From Acidiphilium sp. PA (GTDB lineage Bacteria; Pseudomonadota; Alphaproteobacteria; Acetobacterales; Acetobacteraceae), in contig NZ_JAIMBY010000010.1 of the NCBI RefSeq assembly GCF_026191915.1, positions 1 to 64,000 on the forward strand: DNA of 64,000 nucleotides, given 5' to 3'. Of the stretch, positions 23,770-33,187 are shown piece after piece. Position 1 is the first letter of the stretch, and the number at the start of each line of letters is the position of its first letter. Under the pieces are notes generated by a model. The model was not told where the DNA came from. It searched no databases and saw only the letters and a list, made by a program, of their open reading frames with translations. A program made the position numbers and the translations under genes.

Positions 23770-24906
23770 ATGACAATCAAGATCCAAACCGGCCTCGTCA
23801 GTGCAGCTGTTTTCGCAGCCACGCTCGGCATAGCCACCGCGCAGGCCGCCAAGACGATCGATATCGGCCTGATCGCCGATCTCACCGGTCCGGCCGCGCT
23901 CAGCGGCAAGCACAAAGTCGATGGTGCCAAACTCGCGGTCAATGAAATCAACGCCAAGGGCGGCATCAACGGCAAGAAAATCAAGCTGTTCATCGAGGAT
24001 GACCAGGGCAAGAATCAAGCCGGCGTCTCGGCTTATGAAAAACTCGCCTCGAATCAGAATATCATCGCCATCATCGGCTCGGTGCGCAGCACGATCGTGA
24101 ACGCGACGCTGCCTTACGTGGCGCGTGACAAAATTCCGACCATGATCGGCGGCACCGATCCGATGCTTACCCATGTCGGCAATCAATGGGTGTTCCGCTT
24201 CCGCCCGAACGATACCTATGCCTCGCAAGCGATGGCCGGCTACGCGGTGGACTCGATGGGTGCGAAGAAGGTCGCGATTTTATACGATACCGATGCGTTC
24301 GGCTCCGCCGGCAACGAGCTGCTGAAAACCGCCTTCGCCAAGGACAAGACACCGGTCGTCAGCGACCAGGGCTATACCACCGCGACGCGGGACTACACCT
24401 CCTTCCTCGAGAAAATCAAAAGCTCGGGGGCGAATCTGCTGGCCACCTACATGACGAATGCCGAGGATGAAGCGCAGATGCTCAAGCAGCTGCGCCAGCT
24501 CGGCCTGAAAATCCAGATCATGGGTTCCCCTTCGATCGCCACCGCCGTATGCATCCAGCTTGCCGGACCGGCCGTGAACGGCACCTATGGCGTGTCGGAT
24601 TTCGTGGCGAATGGCAATCCGCAGGCCAAGGCATTCACCGCCAAATACACCGCCGCTTATCATTCCGAACCCGATCTGTTCGGCGGATGGGTCTATGATG
24701 CGATCAACGTGCTCTCGCGGGTGATCGCGAAGGACGGCACCTCCGGTCCTGCCATCCAGAAAGGGATCCGGGCGGTCAAGGGCTACAAAGGTGTCGAAGG
24801 CGTCTATAATTTCGATGACAAGGGCGACGGACTGCACGGCTATTCGGTGGTGAAGATAACGGATGGCAAGGTGCATCTGATCAAATACGACGATTTCACC
24901 AAGTAG
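23770..24906 (+). CDS. livK: Branched-chain amino acid ABC transporter substrate-binding protein
   Basis: A 378-residue periplasmic protein of the Leu/Ile/Val-binding class (Peripla_BP_6), with a signal peptide cut near residue 26 (TAQA). It has the N-terminal IGLIADLTGPAALSGK, ELxxxDDQG-like FIEDDQGKNQ, IIGSVRSTIVNATLPYVARD and the hinge region PSIATAVCIQLAGPA. It delivers its ligand to the LivH/LivM permeases encoded next. The ligand may be an amino acid, amide, urea or aromatic acid; family membership does not decide. It is the first gene of a four-gene Liv operon. Confidence 0.92.
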   Translation: MTIKIQTGLVSAAVFAATLGIATAQAAKTIDIGLIADLTGPAALSGKHKVDGAKLAVNEINAKGGINGKKIKLFIEDDQGKNQAGVSAYEKLASNQNIIAIIGSVRSTIVNATLPYVARDKIPTMIGGTDPMLTHVGNQWVFRFRPNDTYASQAMAGYAVDSMGAKKVAILYDTDAFGSAGNELLKTAFAKDKTPVVSDQGYTTATRDYTSFLEKIKSSGANLLATYMTNAEDEAQMLKQLRQLGLKIQIMGSPSIATAVCIQLAGPAVNGTYGVSDFVANGNPQAKAFTAKYTAAYHSEPDLFGGWVYDAINVLSRVIAKDGTSGPAIQKGIRAVKGYKGVEGVYNFDDKGDGLHGYSVVKITDGKVHLIKYDDFTK

Positions 24907-24923
24907 CGCGGCCGGGCCGGCGC

Positions 24924-25808
24924 GTGTTCGTCGAATTTATTCAGCTCACGATTGCCGGCCTCGCGGTCGGCAGTATCTACGCGCTCGTCGCGTTGGGCTT
25001 CGTGCTGATCTACACCTCGGTCAATGTCGTGAATTTCGCGCAGGGTGATTTCGCGATGATCGGGGCGTATTTCATGGTCAGCCTCGTGCTCGGCGTGCAC
25101 TGGCCCTGGTGGATCGCCCTGCCGGCCGCCATGGTGCTGACCGGTCTGGTGGGCGCGTTGTTCCAGCTCGTGCTCTATCAACCGGTGCGTAACCGAACGC
25201 GCAACTTTCTGCCGGTGATGATCGCAACCGTCGGCGCGTCGGTGTTTCTTGAGCAGGTGTTTCTGCTGATCTACGGCCCGGTGCCGTTTCAGCTGCCGGG
25301 CATATTCAAGGCGCAATCTGTCAATATCGATGGCGTGTTCGTCTATCCGCAGTACCTCGTGATCATTGTGGTGACTTCAGTGATGGTGACGGTGCTGAAC
25401 TGGTTTCTGGAACGTACCAAACTCGGCAAGCAACTTCAGGCCACCGCGCAGGATGCGGATACCGCGCGCCTGATGGGAATTCGCGTCGCCCGCATGACCG
25501 CGCTGATTTTCGCGATCAGCACCGGGCTCGGCGGTCTTGCCGGTATTCTGATCGCCCCGGTCTATACCGTGACCGCGGGGATGGGATCGACCATCGCGTT
25601 GAAGGCGTTTGCATCCGCGATTGTTGGCGGCTTCGGCTCGATCAAGGGTGCCATCGTCGGCGGCCTGACCATCGGCCTCGTGGAAACCTATGGTGCTACC
25701 TACATTTCCGGCAGCTATCGCGATGCGTTTCCGTTCATCGTGCTGATCCTGTTCCTGATCTTCCGGCCCAGCGGTCTGTTCGGTGAGAAGGTCTCGCAGA
25801 AAGTATGA
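24924..25808 (+). CDS. livH: Branched-chain amino acid ABC transporter permease LivH
   Basis: A 294-residue inner-membrane permease with the LivH pattern: GLAVGSIYALVALGFVLIY, VNVVNFAQGDFAMIGAY, the cytoplasmic coupling loop with QLQATAQDADTARLMGIRV and SAIVGGFGSIKGAIVGGL. The start is GTG at 24924, 17 bases after the livK stop. The gene ends in ATGA, overlapping the next start. It forms the membrane channel with the LivM part of the fused gene downstream. Confidence 0.92.
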   Translation: MFVEFIQLTIAGLAVGSIYALVALGFVLIYTSVNVVNFAQGDFAMIGAYFMVSLVLGVHWPWWIALPAAMVLTGLVGALFQLVLYQPVRNRTRNFLPVMIATVGASVFLEQVFLLIYGPVPFQLPGIFKAQSVNIDGVFVYPQYLVIIVVTSVMVTVLNWFLERTKLGKQLQATAQDADTARLMGIRVARMTALIFAISTGLGGLAGILIAPVYTVTAGMGSTIALKAFASAIVGGFGSIKGAIVGGLTIGLVETYGATYISGSYRDAFPFIVLILFLIFRPSGLFGEKVSQKV

Positions 25809-27604
25809 CCAGAGCCGCCCTAAAATTCCTGCCGTTCCTGATCGCGCTCGCGCTGATCCCGATCTTCCTGCCTGGCGGCCGCCTCGGCTCATATTACCTC
25901 ACGCTGCTGATCCTGTCGGTATCCTACGCGGTCGCGGCACTGGGTCTGACGATATTGCTCGGCTATTCTGGTCAGGTTTCGCTGGCGCAGGCCGCATTTT
26001 TCGGCATCGGTGCCTATGCCTTCGCCGTGCTTGCGGCCAAGCACGATGTGCCGTTCGGGTTAGCCGCCATCGCCGCGCTGATCATCACCACAGGCTTCGG
26101 TTTTCTGCTGGGCCTGATCTCGCTTCGCCTCGCCAGCCATTATCTCGCTTTGGTCACCATCGGGTTTCAGATCATCGTCGGGCTGGTGCTGAACAATTGG
26201 GCGATCGTCACCGGCGGGGCCGATGGCGTTTCCAACATTCCGCGCCCGGCGTTTTTCGGCATCGATTTCAGCCATGATCATTATTTCTATTGGCTGAGCA
26301 TCGCCTGCCTCGGCATTGCCTCCTACCTCGTCTATCGCCTGCGCCATTCGCGCCTCGGTGGCGCGCTGCTTGCGCTGCGCGAAGATGAGATCGCCGCCGC
26401 ATCGAACGGCATCAGCCTGTTCTGGACCAAGATCCTCGCGTTCACCGCCTCCGCCACGCTCGGCGGCCTCGGTGGAATTCTATACGCATCCGGATCGATG
26501 TATATCAGCCCCAACGTGTTCGATTTCAATCAGTCGGTCTCGTTTTTTGCAATGACGCTGGTGGGTGGCCAGGAATCGATCGTCGGCACCACGCTGGGCG
26601 CCGCGTTGATCACTTTCCTGCCGGAAGTGCTGCGGTTTCTGCACGCCTACTACATTGCGGTGTATGGCGCGCTGGTGGTCATCGTCATTCTGTTCATGCC
26701 GCAGGGCCTTTATGGCATGCTGCTCCGCGGGGCGGATGCGCTGCGCGATATGGTGTTCCGCAGGCCGGTGGAGGGCGCTGCCGTGCCGGTCGAGGCGCAG
26801 CGCCAACACAGCCTCAAACGTCCGGTCGCGAGCAGTGACCCTATTCTGCAGATCACGGGTCTGCGCAAGCATTTCGGTGGCATCAAGGCGGTGGACGGTG
26901 TGGATTTCACCATCTGCCGCGGCGACATCGCGGTGCTGATCGGCCCGAACGGTTCAGGCAAAACCACCGCGCTCAATGTGCTCAGCGGGGTCTATACCGC
27001 AACCGCCGGGACAATCAGTTTCAAAGGCGCGGATATCACCAACCGGCGTCCGGCCGAAATCAACCGCCTCGGTATAACCCGCACCTTTCAGAACATTCGC
27101 CTGTTTCCCGAACTCACAGCGCTCGAGAATGTGGTAATCGGCTACTATCCGAAAGGCACCGTCGGGCTGCTCGGCACGCTGTTCGCGCGCCGGCGCGGCT
27201 TCATCGAAGATCGCGAAGCCATGGCAAAGGCACGCGAGACCCTGCGCCTGCTTGGCTTTTCCCGGTTTGATGTGAAGGCGAAGAACCTGCCCTATGGTCA
27301 GCAGCGCGTCGTTGAAATCGCACGCGCTATCGTTGCGGGCCCGGAATTGTTGCTGCTCGATGAGCCGGCGGCCGGCATGAACCGCGAGGAGACCGCGGCG
27401 CTTTCTGAAATTCTGTACCGCATCCATGATCTTGGCCTGACGATCCTGTTGATCGAGCACGACATGTCTTTTGTCGCCAGTGTCGCCACCCGCGCCTATG
27501 TAATGGATTTCGGCCAGAAGATCAGCGAAGGAACGGTGGCCGAGGTGCTGTCGGATCAGAAGGTCATCAAGGCCTATCTTGGCGATGATGCCGAATATGC
27601 TTGA
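25805..27604 (+). CDS. livMG: Fused LivM permease and LivG ATPase
   Basis: A 599-residue fusion. Residues about 1-310 are the LivM permease (GLTILLGYSGQVSLAQAAFFG, RLASHYLALVTIGFQIIVG, FSALREDE-like LALREDEIAAASNGI). After a short linker (PVEGAAVPVEAQRQH), residues about 340-599 are the LivG ATPase. It carries Walker A GPNGSGKTT, signature LPYGQQRVVEIARAI, Walker B LLLLDEPAAGMN and the switch His in LIEHDMSF. One polypeptide thus supplies a membrane domain and a nucleotide-binding domain. It overlaps livH by four bases and livF by about 20. Confidence 0.93.
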   Translation: MTRAALKFLPFLIALALIPIFLPGGRLGSYYLTLLILSVSYAVAALGLTILLGYSGQVSLAQAAFFGIGAYAFAVLAAKHDVPFGLAAIAALIITTGFGFLLGLISLRLASHYLALVTIGFQIIVGLVLNNWAIVTGGADGVSNIPRPAFFGIDFSHDHYFYWLSIACLGIASYLVYRLRHSRLGGALLALREDEIAAASNGISLFWTKILAFTASATLGGLGGILYASGSMYISPNVFDFNQSVSFFAMTLVGGQESIVGTTLGAALITFLPEVLRFLHAYYIAVYGALVVIVILFMPQGLYGMLLRGADALRDMVFRRPVEGAAVPVEAQRQHSLKRPVASSDPILQITGLRKHFGGIKAVDGVDFTICRGDIAVLIGPNGSGKTTALNVLSGVYTATAGTISFKGADITNRRPAEINRLGITRTFQNIRLFPELTALENVVIGYYPKGTVGLLGTLFARRRGFIEDREAMAKARETLRLLGFSRFDVKAKNLPYGQQRVVEIARAIVAGPELLLLDEPAAGMNREETAALSEILYRIHDLGLTILLIEHDMSFVASVATRAYVMDFGQKISEGTVAEVLSDQKVIKAYLGDDAEYA

Positions 27605-28316
27605 GGTCAGCGGCATCAGCGCGCGATACGGCAACGTAACGGCATTGCACGATGTCAGCCTGACGGTCGGTCAGGGAGAAATCATCGTGCTGCTCGGTGT
27701 CAACGGCGCCGGTAAATCGACCACGCTCAAAACCATATCGGGTCTGCTGCATCCGGCGCGCGGCGGCATCAGGTTCGAAGGCGAGGCGATCGACCGCATG
27801 GCCCCGGAAGCCATCGTGCGCCGGGGCATTGCGCATGTACCGGAGGGGCGCCACGTATTTCCGGGTCTGACCGTGCGCGAAAATCTGGTGATGGGCACCT
27901 CGAACCGCAAAGTCACGCGCGCCGAGACCGAATCCGACATCGAGCGCATCCTGGAGATTTTCCCCGACCTGAAGCGGCTTTACACCCAGATGGGCTGGTC
28001 GCTCAGCGGCGGCCAGCAACAGATGCTCGCGATCGGGCGTGGTCTGATGGCGCGGCCAAAATTGCTGATGCTCGATGAACCGTCGCTCGGTCTCGCACCG
28101 GTCATCATCAAGCAGGTGTTCCGCACCATCAAATCGATCAACGAGGCCGGCATGACGATTTTGTTGGTTGAGCAGAACGTTGGCCTCAGCCTGAAAATCG
28201 CCCACCGGGCCTATCTGCTGGAAACCGGGCGCATGATCCGCACCGACACCGCGGCGGCCCTGCGCGAGGACGACGGGTTCCGGACCGCGCTGCTGGGGGT
28301 CAAGCCGGGGGCCTAG
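27585..28316 (+). CDS. livF: Branched-chain amino acid ABC transporter ATPase LivF
   Basis: About 243 residues with Walker A GVNGAGKST, the LivF-type VPEGRHVFPGLTVRENL, signature LSGGQQQMLAIGRGL, Walker B LLMLDEPSLGLAP and LLVEQNV. It is the second ATPase of the Liv transporter, pairing with the LivG half of the fused protein. The start is uncertain: ATG 27585, 27588 and 27597 are all in frame and all fall within or beside the end of the livMG gene, with no clear ribosome-binding site. Confidence 0.92.
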   Translation: MMPNMLEVSGISARYGNVTALHDVSLTVGQGEIIVLLGVNGAGKSTTLKTISGLLHPARGGIRFEGEAIDRMAPEAIVRRGIAHVPEGRHVFPGLTVRENLVMGTSNRKVTRAETESDIERILEIFPDLKRLYTQMGWSLSGGQQQMLAIGRGLMARPKLLMLDEPSLGLAPVIIKQVFRTIKSINEAGMTILLVEQNVGLSLKIAHRAYLLETGRMIRTDTAAALREDDGFRTALLGVKPGA

Positions 28317-28399
28317 CGTCTTTACAAGATCGTCATGATCCTGTTATTCCTTCGGGCGCAAAATAATGTACCGCACAGCACGAGGGGATAGATAAATTC

Positions 28400-28822
28400 A
28401 TGCGTCGGCTATTTGTGGCACTCAGCCTGACAGCGCTATCGTGCCTGGCGTCCGGTTCCATTGCCCGCGCGGCCTGTGCTCCTGGGGATTTTACAAAAGC
28501 GCAGGCGGCTCAAGGTAAAATTTTGTACGATGCCAATTGCGCGTCCTGCCACATGACTAACCTGTCCGGCGGGTCAGGTCCGGCGCTGGGGGGCGCCAAG
28601 TTCAAATCCTACCTCGATTTCACCAAGATTACGGGCGCCCAATTATTGTCGTTCATTACGGCACAAATGCCGTATCAGGCGCCTGGCAGCCTGAAACCAG
28701 CCGAATATCGGTCGATATTCGCGTATATATTGCAGCAAAACCAATACAAAGCGGGCAATGTGCCGCTGACCGGGCAAACCGCCGCCTGCATCGCCATGCT
28801 GCCGTATCCGGGTAAATCCTGA
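28400..28822 (+). CDS. Exported class I cytochrome c
   Basis: A 140-residue periplasmic protein with a signal peptide cut near ARA-ACA (about residue 25). The heme site is CASCH (Cys47, Cys50, His51) and Met90 in SFITAQMP is the probable sixth ligand, within the SLKPAEYRSIFAYIL pattern typical of small electron carriers paired with quinoproteins. It lies 61 bases before the PQQ dehydrogenase start and is the likely electron acceptor of that enzyme. Two further cysteines (Cys26 and one near the C-terminus) could form a disulfide. Confidence 0.9.
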   Translation: MRRLFVALSLTALSCLASGSIARAACAPGDFTKAQAAQGKILYDANCASCHMTNLSGGSGPALGGAKFKSYLDFTKITGAQLLSFITAQMPYQAPGSLKPAEYRSIFAYILQQNQYKAGNVPLTGQTAACIAMLPYPGKS

Positions 28823-28883
28823 AACACCACCCGGACGTCGGCTGTTCGTTAGTGTTTTTCACATGTTCAATGAGGGAATTTCC

Positions 28884-30587
28884 ATGACAAAATCCATCCC
28901 GTCGAGCCGGCTGTCGCGCCGGCTGCGCTCTGCCGTGCTGCCGGCCGCGGCGCTGCTATGCCTTGGCATGGCGCATACCGCATTGGCCGGCGCCACCGAG
29001 GCGGCAGGTTCGGAGACCGGCGGCAAAACGGAGGTTGCCGGCAAGACGATCACGGCGAATGTCAACGTCACCTCCGGCATGATCGAGACGGCACCGAAAA
29101 GCGGCGCGAACTGGCTCGTCACCGGCCGTGATTATGACAATTCGCGCTTCTCACCGCTCAAGCAGATCAACGCCGGTAACGTCGCGCATCTCACCCCCGT
29201 GGCGATCGCGCAGACCGGCTTTACCGCGAGCTTCGAAACCACGCCGATCGTGGTCAACGGCATCATGTACCTCACCACTCCGATGGTGAACGACAAGCAG
29301 GCCCTGATCGCGATGAACGCGGCAACCGGTGCCACGCTGTGGACCTACACCTACACCGACGGCACCAACCAGATCTGCTGTGGCCCGGTCAATCGCGGTG
29401 CCGCGGCGGCCGATGGCAAAGTGTTCATGCTGACGCTCGATGACAAGCTGATCGCGGTGGATGCCGCAACCGGCAAGCAGGCATGGATGAGCACGGTCGC
29501 CGATCCGCGCTATGGTTATTCCGAGACGATGGCACCCACCGTCTATAAGAACATGGTGATCATCGGCAGCGCCGGTGGCGAATGGCCGATCCGTGGTTTC
29601 GTCGCCGCCTATGACGTCAAGACCGGCAAGAAGATCTGGCAGTTCAACACGACCAACAAGGAAAAAAGCTGGGCCGGCGACTCCTGGAAGACCGGCGGTG
29701 GCACGGTGTGGACCACGCCGACGGTCGATGCCAAGCGCGGCTTGTTGATTTTCGCGACCGGCAACCCGAACCCCGATCTGAACGGCGCCTCGCGCCTCGG
29801 TGACAATCTATACACCGACTCGATCGTCGCCCTGCATGTCGATACCGGCAAACTTGCCTGGTATTATCAGGAAGTGAAGCACGACGTGTGGGATTACGAT
29901 GCGGTCAGCAACGTTCTGCTGTTCGATACCAAGGTGAACGGCAAGACCGTCCCCGCGGCCGGTGAGGCCGGCAAGACTGCCTGGTTCTACATCGTGAACC
30001 GCGAAACCGGTCAGTTGATCCGCAAATCCGAACCGTTCGACAAGCAAAAGAACATGTTCGCCCAGCCGACGCTGGCCGGCGTACAGATGCTGCCGGGTGC
30101 CAACGGTGGCGCCGAATGGTCACCCCCGGCGTTCTCGCCGCTCACGCATGAGGTTTATGTGTTGGGCATGAACCAGTTGATGACCTTCACCAACGAAAAG
30201 AGCAGCCCTGCAATTCCTGGCCAGATCCGGCTGGGCAGCACCTTCAAGAACGTGCCGCACGGGGTGCAGGACGGTACGTTGACGGCCATCAACGTCGATA
30301 CCGGCAAGATCGCCTGGAACGACCACATGCCTCAGCCCATGATGGGCGGCGCGCTCGCGACGGCGGGCAATCTGGTGTTCACGGGTGAGGGCAACGGCTG
30401 GTTCGACGCGATGGATGCCAAAACCGGCAAACGTCTCTGGCGGTTCAACCTTGGCGCCGGCGTCAACGCACCGCCGATCGCCTACAGCGTCGCGGGCCGT
30501 GAATACATCGCCGTGGCCGCTGGGGGCAATTTCCAGCTCAGCTACCCGTATGGCGACACGGTGGCGATCTTCGCGCTCTCAAAATAA
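28884..30587 (+). CDS. PQQ-dependent alcohol dehydrogenase, lanthanide-type signature
   Basis: A 567-residue exported eight-bladed propeller quinoprotein. The signal peptide ends near residue 35. The vicinal disulfide is Cys165-Cys166 in NQICCGPVNRG. Metal/PQQ ligands by family alignment are Glu233 (GSAGGEWPIRGF), Asn294 (ATGNPNPDLN) and catalytic Asp337 in WDYDAV. The extra Asp339, two residues on, is the XoxF-type signature of lanthanide-using enzymes. There is no cytochrome domain, so electrons go to a separate cytochrome c, probably the one encoded just upstream. ATG 28884 is chosen because GAGGGA precedes it; an ATG seven codons earlier has no such site. The substrate is unknown. Confidence 0.9.
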   Translation: MTKSIPSSRLSRRLRSAVLPAAALLCLGMAHTALAGATEAAGSETGGKTEVAGKTITANVNVTSGMIETAPKSGANWLVTGRDYDNSRFSPLKQINAGNVAHLTPVAIAQTGFTASFETTPIVVNGIMYLTTPMVNDKQALIAMNAATGATLWTYTYTDGTNQICCGPVNRGAAAADGKVFMLTLDDKLIAVDAATGKQAWMSTVADPRYGYSETMAPTVYKNMVIIGSAGGEWPIRGFVAAYDVKTGKKIWQFNTTNKEKSWAGDSWKTGGGTVWTTPTVDAKRGLLIFATGNPNPDLNGASRLGDNLYTDSIVALHVDTGKLAWYYQEVKHDVWDYDAVSNVLLFDTKVNGKTVPAAGEAGKTAWFYIVNRETGQLIRKSEPFDKQKNMFAQPTLAGVQMLPGANGGAEWSPPAFSPLTHEVYVLGMNQLMTFTNEKSSPAIPGQIRLGSTFKNVPHGVQDGTLTAINVDTGKIAWNDHMPQPMMGGALATAGNLVFTGEGNGWFDAMDAKTGKRLWRFNLGAGVNAPPIAYSVAGREYIAVAAGGNFQLSYPYGDTVAIFALSK

Positions 30588-30996
30588 CACGGGCGGCGAC
30601 CCGCCGTGCGTACGACGGGTCGGCGTTGCGTACGACGCCTCACGCACCAGGCCGTACGGATCGGGCCCGGGCAATGCGGCGGCATCGTACTGCATCGGCC
30701 GGGTAAATGAATGGGTCATCGGCGGTCAACGCCGGTGGCCTTTTCTGTTTTTGCCGCGGTGGCGCGGCATCGCCTCTGCGGCGAGCGATCAGCTGGCGGA
30801 TTACCGTCCTTGGGGGGACGGGCGCCGATGCCATGAGCCTCGCACATTCGCCAGACCGGTGCGCGGCGATCGCGCAGACCAGTATCGTTGGGTGGCCTGA
30901 AACATCGGGGTCGGTGGACCCTGGCCAGGCCGGGGGTTCGAGGGCGGATAACCCCCGGCCTTGCTGGCTGCAAGGCACCCCCGGTCGGCGGCGGCG
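30588..30996. other. Intergenic region without a recognised gene
   Basis: 409 bases between the convergent PQQ dehydrogenase and APC permease genes. Near the start an imperfect hairpin (CACGGGCGG with CCCGCCGTG around CGA) may be a terminator of the dehydrogenase gene. No ORF here has a believable start or family pattern. Confidence 0.4.
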
Positions 30997-32613
30997 TTAC
31001 TCGGCGGGCATGAACAGTTCGGGTTCGCCGGCGAGGATGGTCGCCTTTGCTTCCTCAGGGTCCGGGACGCCCGCATTGATCGCGACGAACAGCATCACAA
31101 TGCTGAAGATGATCAGGATGATCGAGTCGGTGACCTGGCCGAGCGTGCTGGTGCCGCCGGTCAGGGCTTTCGGGCCGAGATAGGTCAGCAGCCAGAGGCC
31201 GAAGAAGTAGGGTGCGAGCCACCAGGCGCCGCGCCAGTGGAGGTTGGCGATGCCGACGCCGGCGATCGCTTCGTAGGCGACGTAGATGACGGTGAAGCCG
31301 AGGATGAGTTCGAACAGGAAGTCATCGGTGGCGGCGCCGCTCCAGAAGATGATGAAGTTGGAGATGATGAAGGCGATTGAGGCGATCAGATTGCCGCCGG
31401 CGAGCAGGTAGGGGCGCTTATAACGATCCGGCGGCAGGGTTTTGCGCAGCGTCATCATGACGACGGGGCCGGTGCCATAGGACAGCACGGTGGCGGAGGA
31501 GATGAACGTGACGATACCCTGCCACGAGGGGAACGGCACGAGGAACAGCAGTCCGACCAGGAAGGTGACCAGAACGCCGACCAGCGGGACGCCGGCGACC
31601 GAAAGCTTGGCGAAGAAATTGCCGCCGATCAGGCCTTCCTTGCCGGTGGCGTAGAGCACCCGCGAGGTTGTGGTGAAGTAGATGATGCCGGTGCCGGTGG
31701 GCGAGACGAAGGCATCGATATAGAGCAGCACGGCCAGCCAGCCCATGCCGATGAGCGAGGCGAGGCCGGCGAACGGGCCGAATGCGCCTTTGAAATTGAC
31801 GTTGGCCCAGCCTTTGGCGATGTCCGACGGGTTGAGTGCCCCGATGAACGAGATTTGCAGGCCGACGTAGACGATCAGGCCGATCGAGACCGAGCCGATG
31901 ATCGCGATCGGCAGGTTGCGTTTGGGATTGCTCGATTCACCCGCGAGTTCCACCGCCTGGCGAAAGCCGAGGTAGGAGAACACGATGCCGGAGGTTGCCA
32001 CGGCGGAGAACACGCCGGACGCGCCGGCGGGGGCGAAGCCGTGCGAGGAGAAATTGCTGGCGTGAAAGCCGAACAGCAGGAAGACGATGATGGTGAGCAC
32101 CGGGATGGCGATTTTCCACCATGTCAGGGTCGAGTTGATGGCGAGCACGGTCTTGATCGCCAGCATGTTCACCACCGCGAAGACAGCGAGCAGGGCTGCC
32201 GAGACGATGAAGCCGAGCGTGGTCAGCACACCGCCTTTATCGACCAGGCCGGTGATGTAGTTGCTTGCATAGGTGATCACGGCGGAGGCTTCGGCCGGTG
32301 CGACCGAGGCGTAGCCGAGGAACACGACAAAGCTCAGCACGGTCGCCATCAGGTTGCCGTGGGAGAGTTTTGGAAAGGCGATGACGGCGCCGGCGCGCGG
32401 AAAGGCGGTGGCGAGTTCGGCGTAGACGAAGGAGAGCAGCAGGACCGCGACGCCGCCGATCATCCATGCGATGATCGCGGAGGGGCCGGCGATTTTCGCG
32501 GCGGTGAGCGGCCCGAGCAGCCAGCCCGATCCGATGATGCCCCCCAGACTCGCAAACAAGAGCCCGATAATTCCCGCATCGCGTTTGAGTTTGATCCCAG
32601 TACCTTCAGCCAT
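30997..32613 (-). CDS. APC-superfamily amino acid permease
   Basis: A 538-residue inner-membrane protein with about twelve to fourteen membrane segments. The first carries the substrate-backbone motif FASLGGIIGSGWLLGPL (Gly-rich, as in APC transporters). Other APC features are FPRAGAVIAF, FSYLGFRQAVELAGESSNPKRNLP and YIDAFVSPTGTGIIYFTTTSRVLYA. It probably imports or exchanges an amino acid or amine with protons. ATG 32613 is chosen over the preceding TTG. It is longer than many family members because of a C-terminal extension with two extra hydrophobic segments. Confidence 0.88.
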   Translation of the reverse strand: MAEGTGIKLKRDAGIIGLLFASLGGIIGSGWLLGPLTAAKIAGPSAIIAWMIGGVAVLLLSFVYAELATAFPRAGAVIAFPKLSHGNLMATVLSFVVFLGYASVAPAEASAVITYASNYITGLVDKGGVLTTLGFIVSAALLAVFAVVNMLAIKTVLAINSTLTWWKIAIPVLTIIVFLLFGFHASNFSSHGFAPAGASGVFSAVATSGIVFSYLGFRQAVELAGESSNPKRNLPIAIIGSVSIGLIVYVGLQISFIGALNPSDIAKGWANVNFKGAFGPFAGLASLIGMGWLAVLLYIDAFVSPTGTGIIYFTTTSRVLYATGKEGLIGGNFFAKLSVAGVPLVGVLVTFLVGLLFLVPFPSWQGIVTFISSATVLSYGTGPVVMMTLRKTLPPDRYKRPYLLAGGNLIASIAFIISNFIIFWSGAATDDFLFELILGFTVIYVAYEAIAGVGIANLHWRGAWWLAPYFFGLWLLTYLGPKALTGGTSTLGQVTDSIILIIFSIVMLFVAINAGVPDPEEAKATILAGEPELFMPAE

Positions 32614-32824
32614 CAATGATCCCCTGTTTTGACTTATCGGCGAACCTTAACGCCGTTTTAATGAAGATGGAAAGATATTAAATGACAGCTATGTGACTGA
32701 CCCTCTTTACAAATGCGGGTTTCCAGCGCGCGGGCGCGGGCGGCGACGCGGCTTGTTTCACATGGGGGCGAACGCCATCTGCATCTTTCGCCAATTCCGG
32801 CCGAGCAGATCGAGGATGACAACC

Positions 32825-33187
32825 ATGGACGAAGATGAACTCAAAGGTGCCGCCAAGGACATTGGGGGCAAAATCAAGGACGGCGTCGGCGGGTTGACCG
32901 GCGACGAATCGCTCCAGGCCGAGGGTAAGGCCGACCAACTCGCGGGCAAGGCGCAGAAGCTTTACGGCTCGGCCAAGGAAACCATCAGTGAAGCCGCCGA
33001 AGCTGCCAGCGAGGCTTTTACCAGCCATAAGCCGCATTTTGACTCGACGACGAATTCGTATGTGGACGACAGTCTGATGGGCCGCGCCTCCGACATGATC
33101 AAGGAGCAGCCGCTGCTTGCCATGCTGGGCACCGCGGTCGCCGGTTACGCGCTGGCCTTTTTGCTCCACGGCCGCAGCCGGACCTGA
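32825..33187 (+). CDS. CsbD-like stress protein with C-terminal membrane segment
   Basis: A 120-residue protein starting MDEDELKGAAKDIGGKIKDG, the CsbD repeat pattern (K-G-x-x-K/D-x-x-G-K-x-K), followed by LQAEGKADQLAGKAQKLYG. The C-terminal part IKEQPLLAMLGTAVAGYALAFLLHG resembles the membrane anchor of DUF883/ElaB proteins, so this is a CsbD core with a tail anchor. Such proteins are general stress proteins of unclear mechanism. GAGGA sits at proper distance before ATG 32825; the ATG nine bases earlier is too close. The last 43 bases overlap the convergent EamA transporter gene. Confidence 0.85.
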   Translation: MDEDELKGAAKDIGGKIKDGVGGLTGDESLQAEGKADQLAGKAQKLYGSAKETISEAAEAASEAFTSHKPHFDSTTNSYVDDSLMGRASDMIKEQPLLAMLGTAVAGYALAFLLHGRSRT

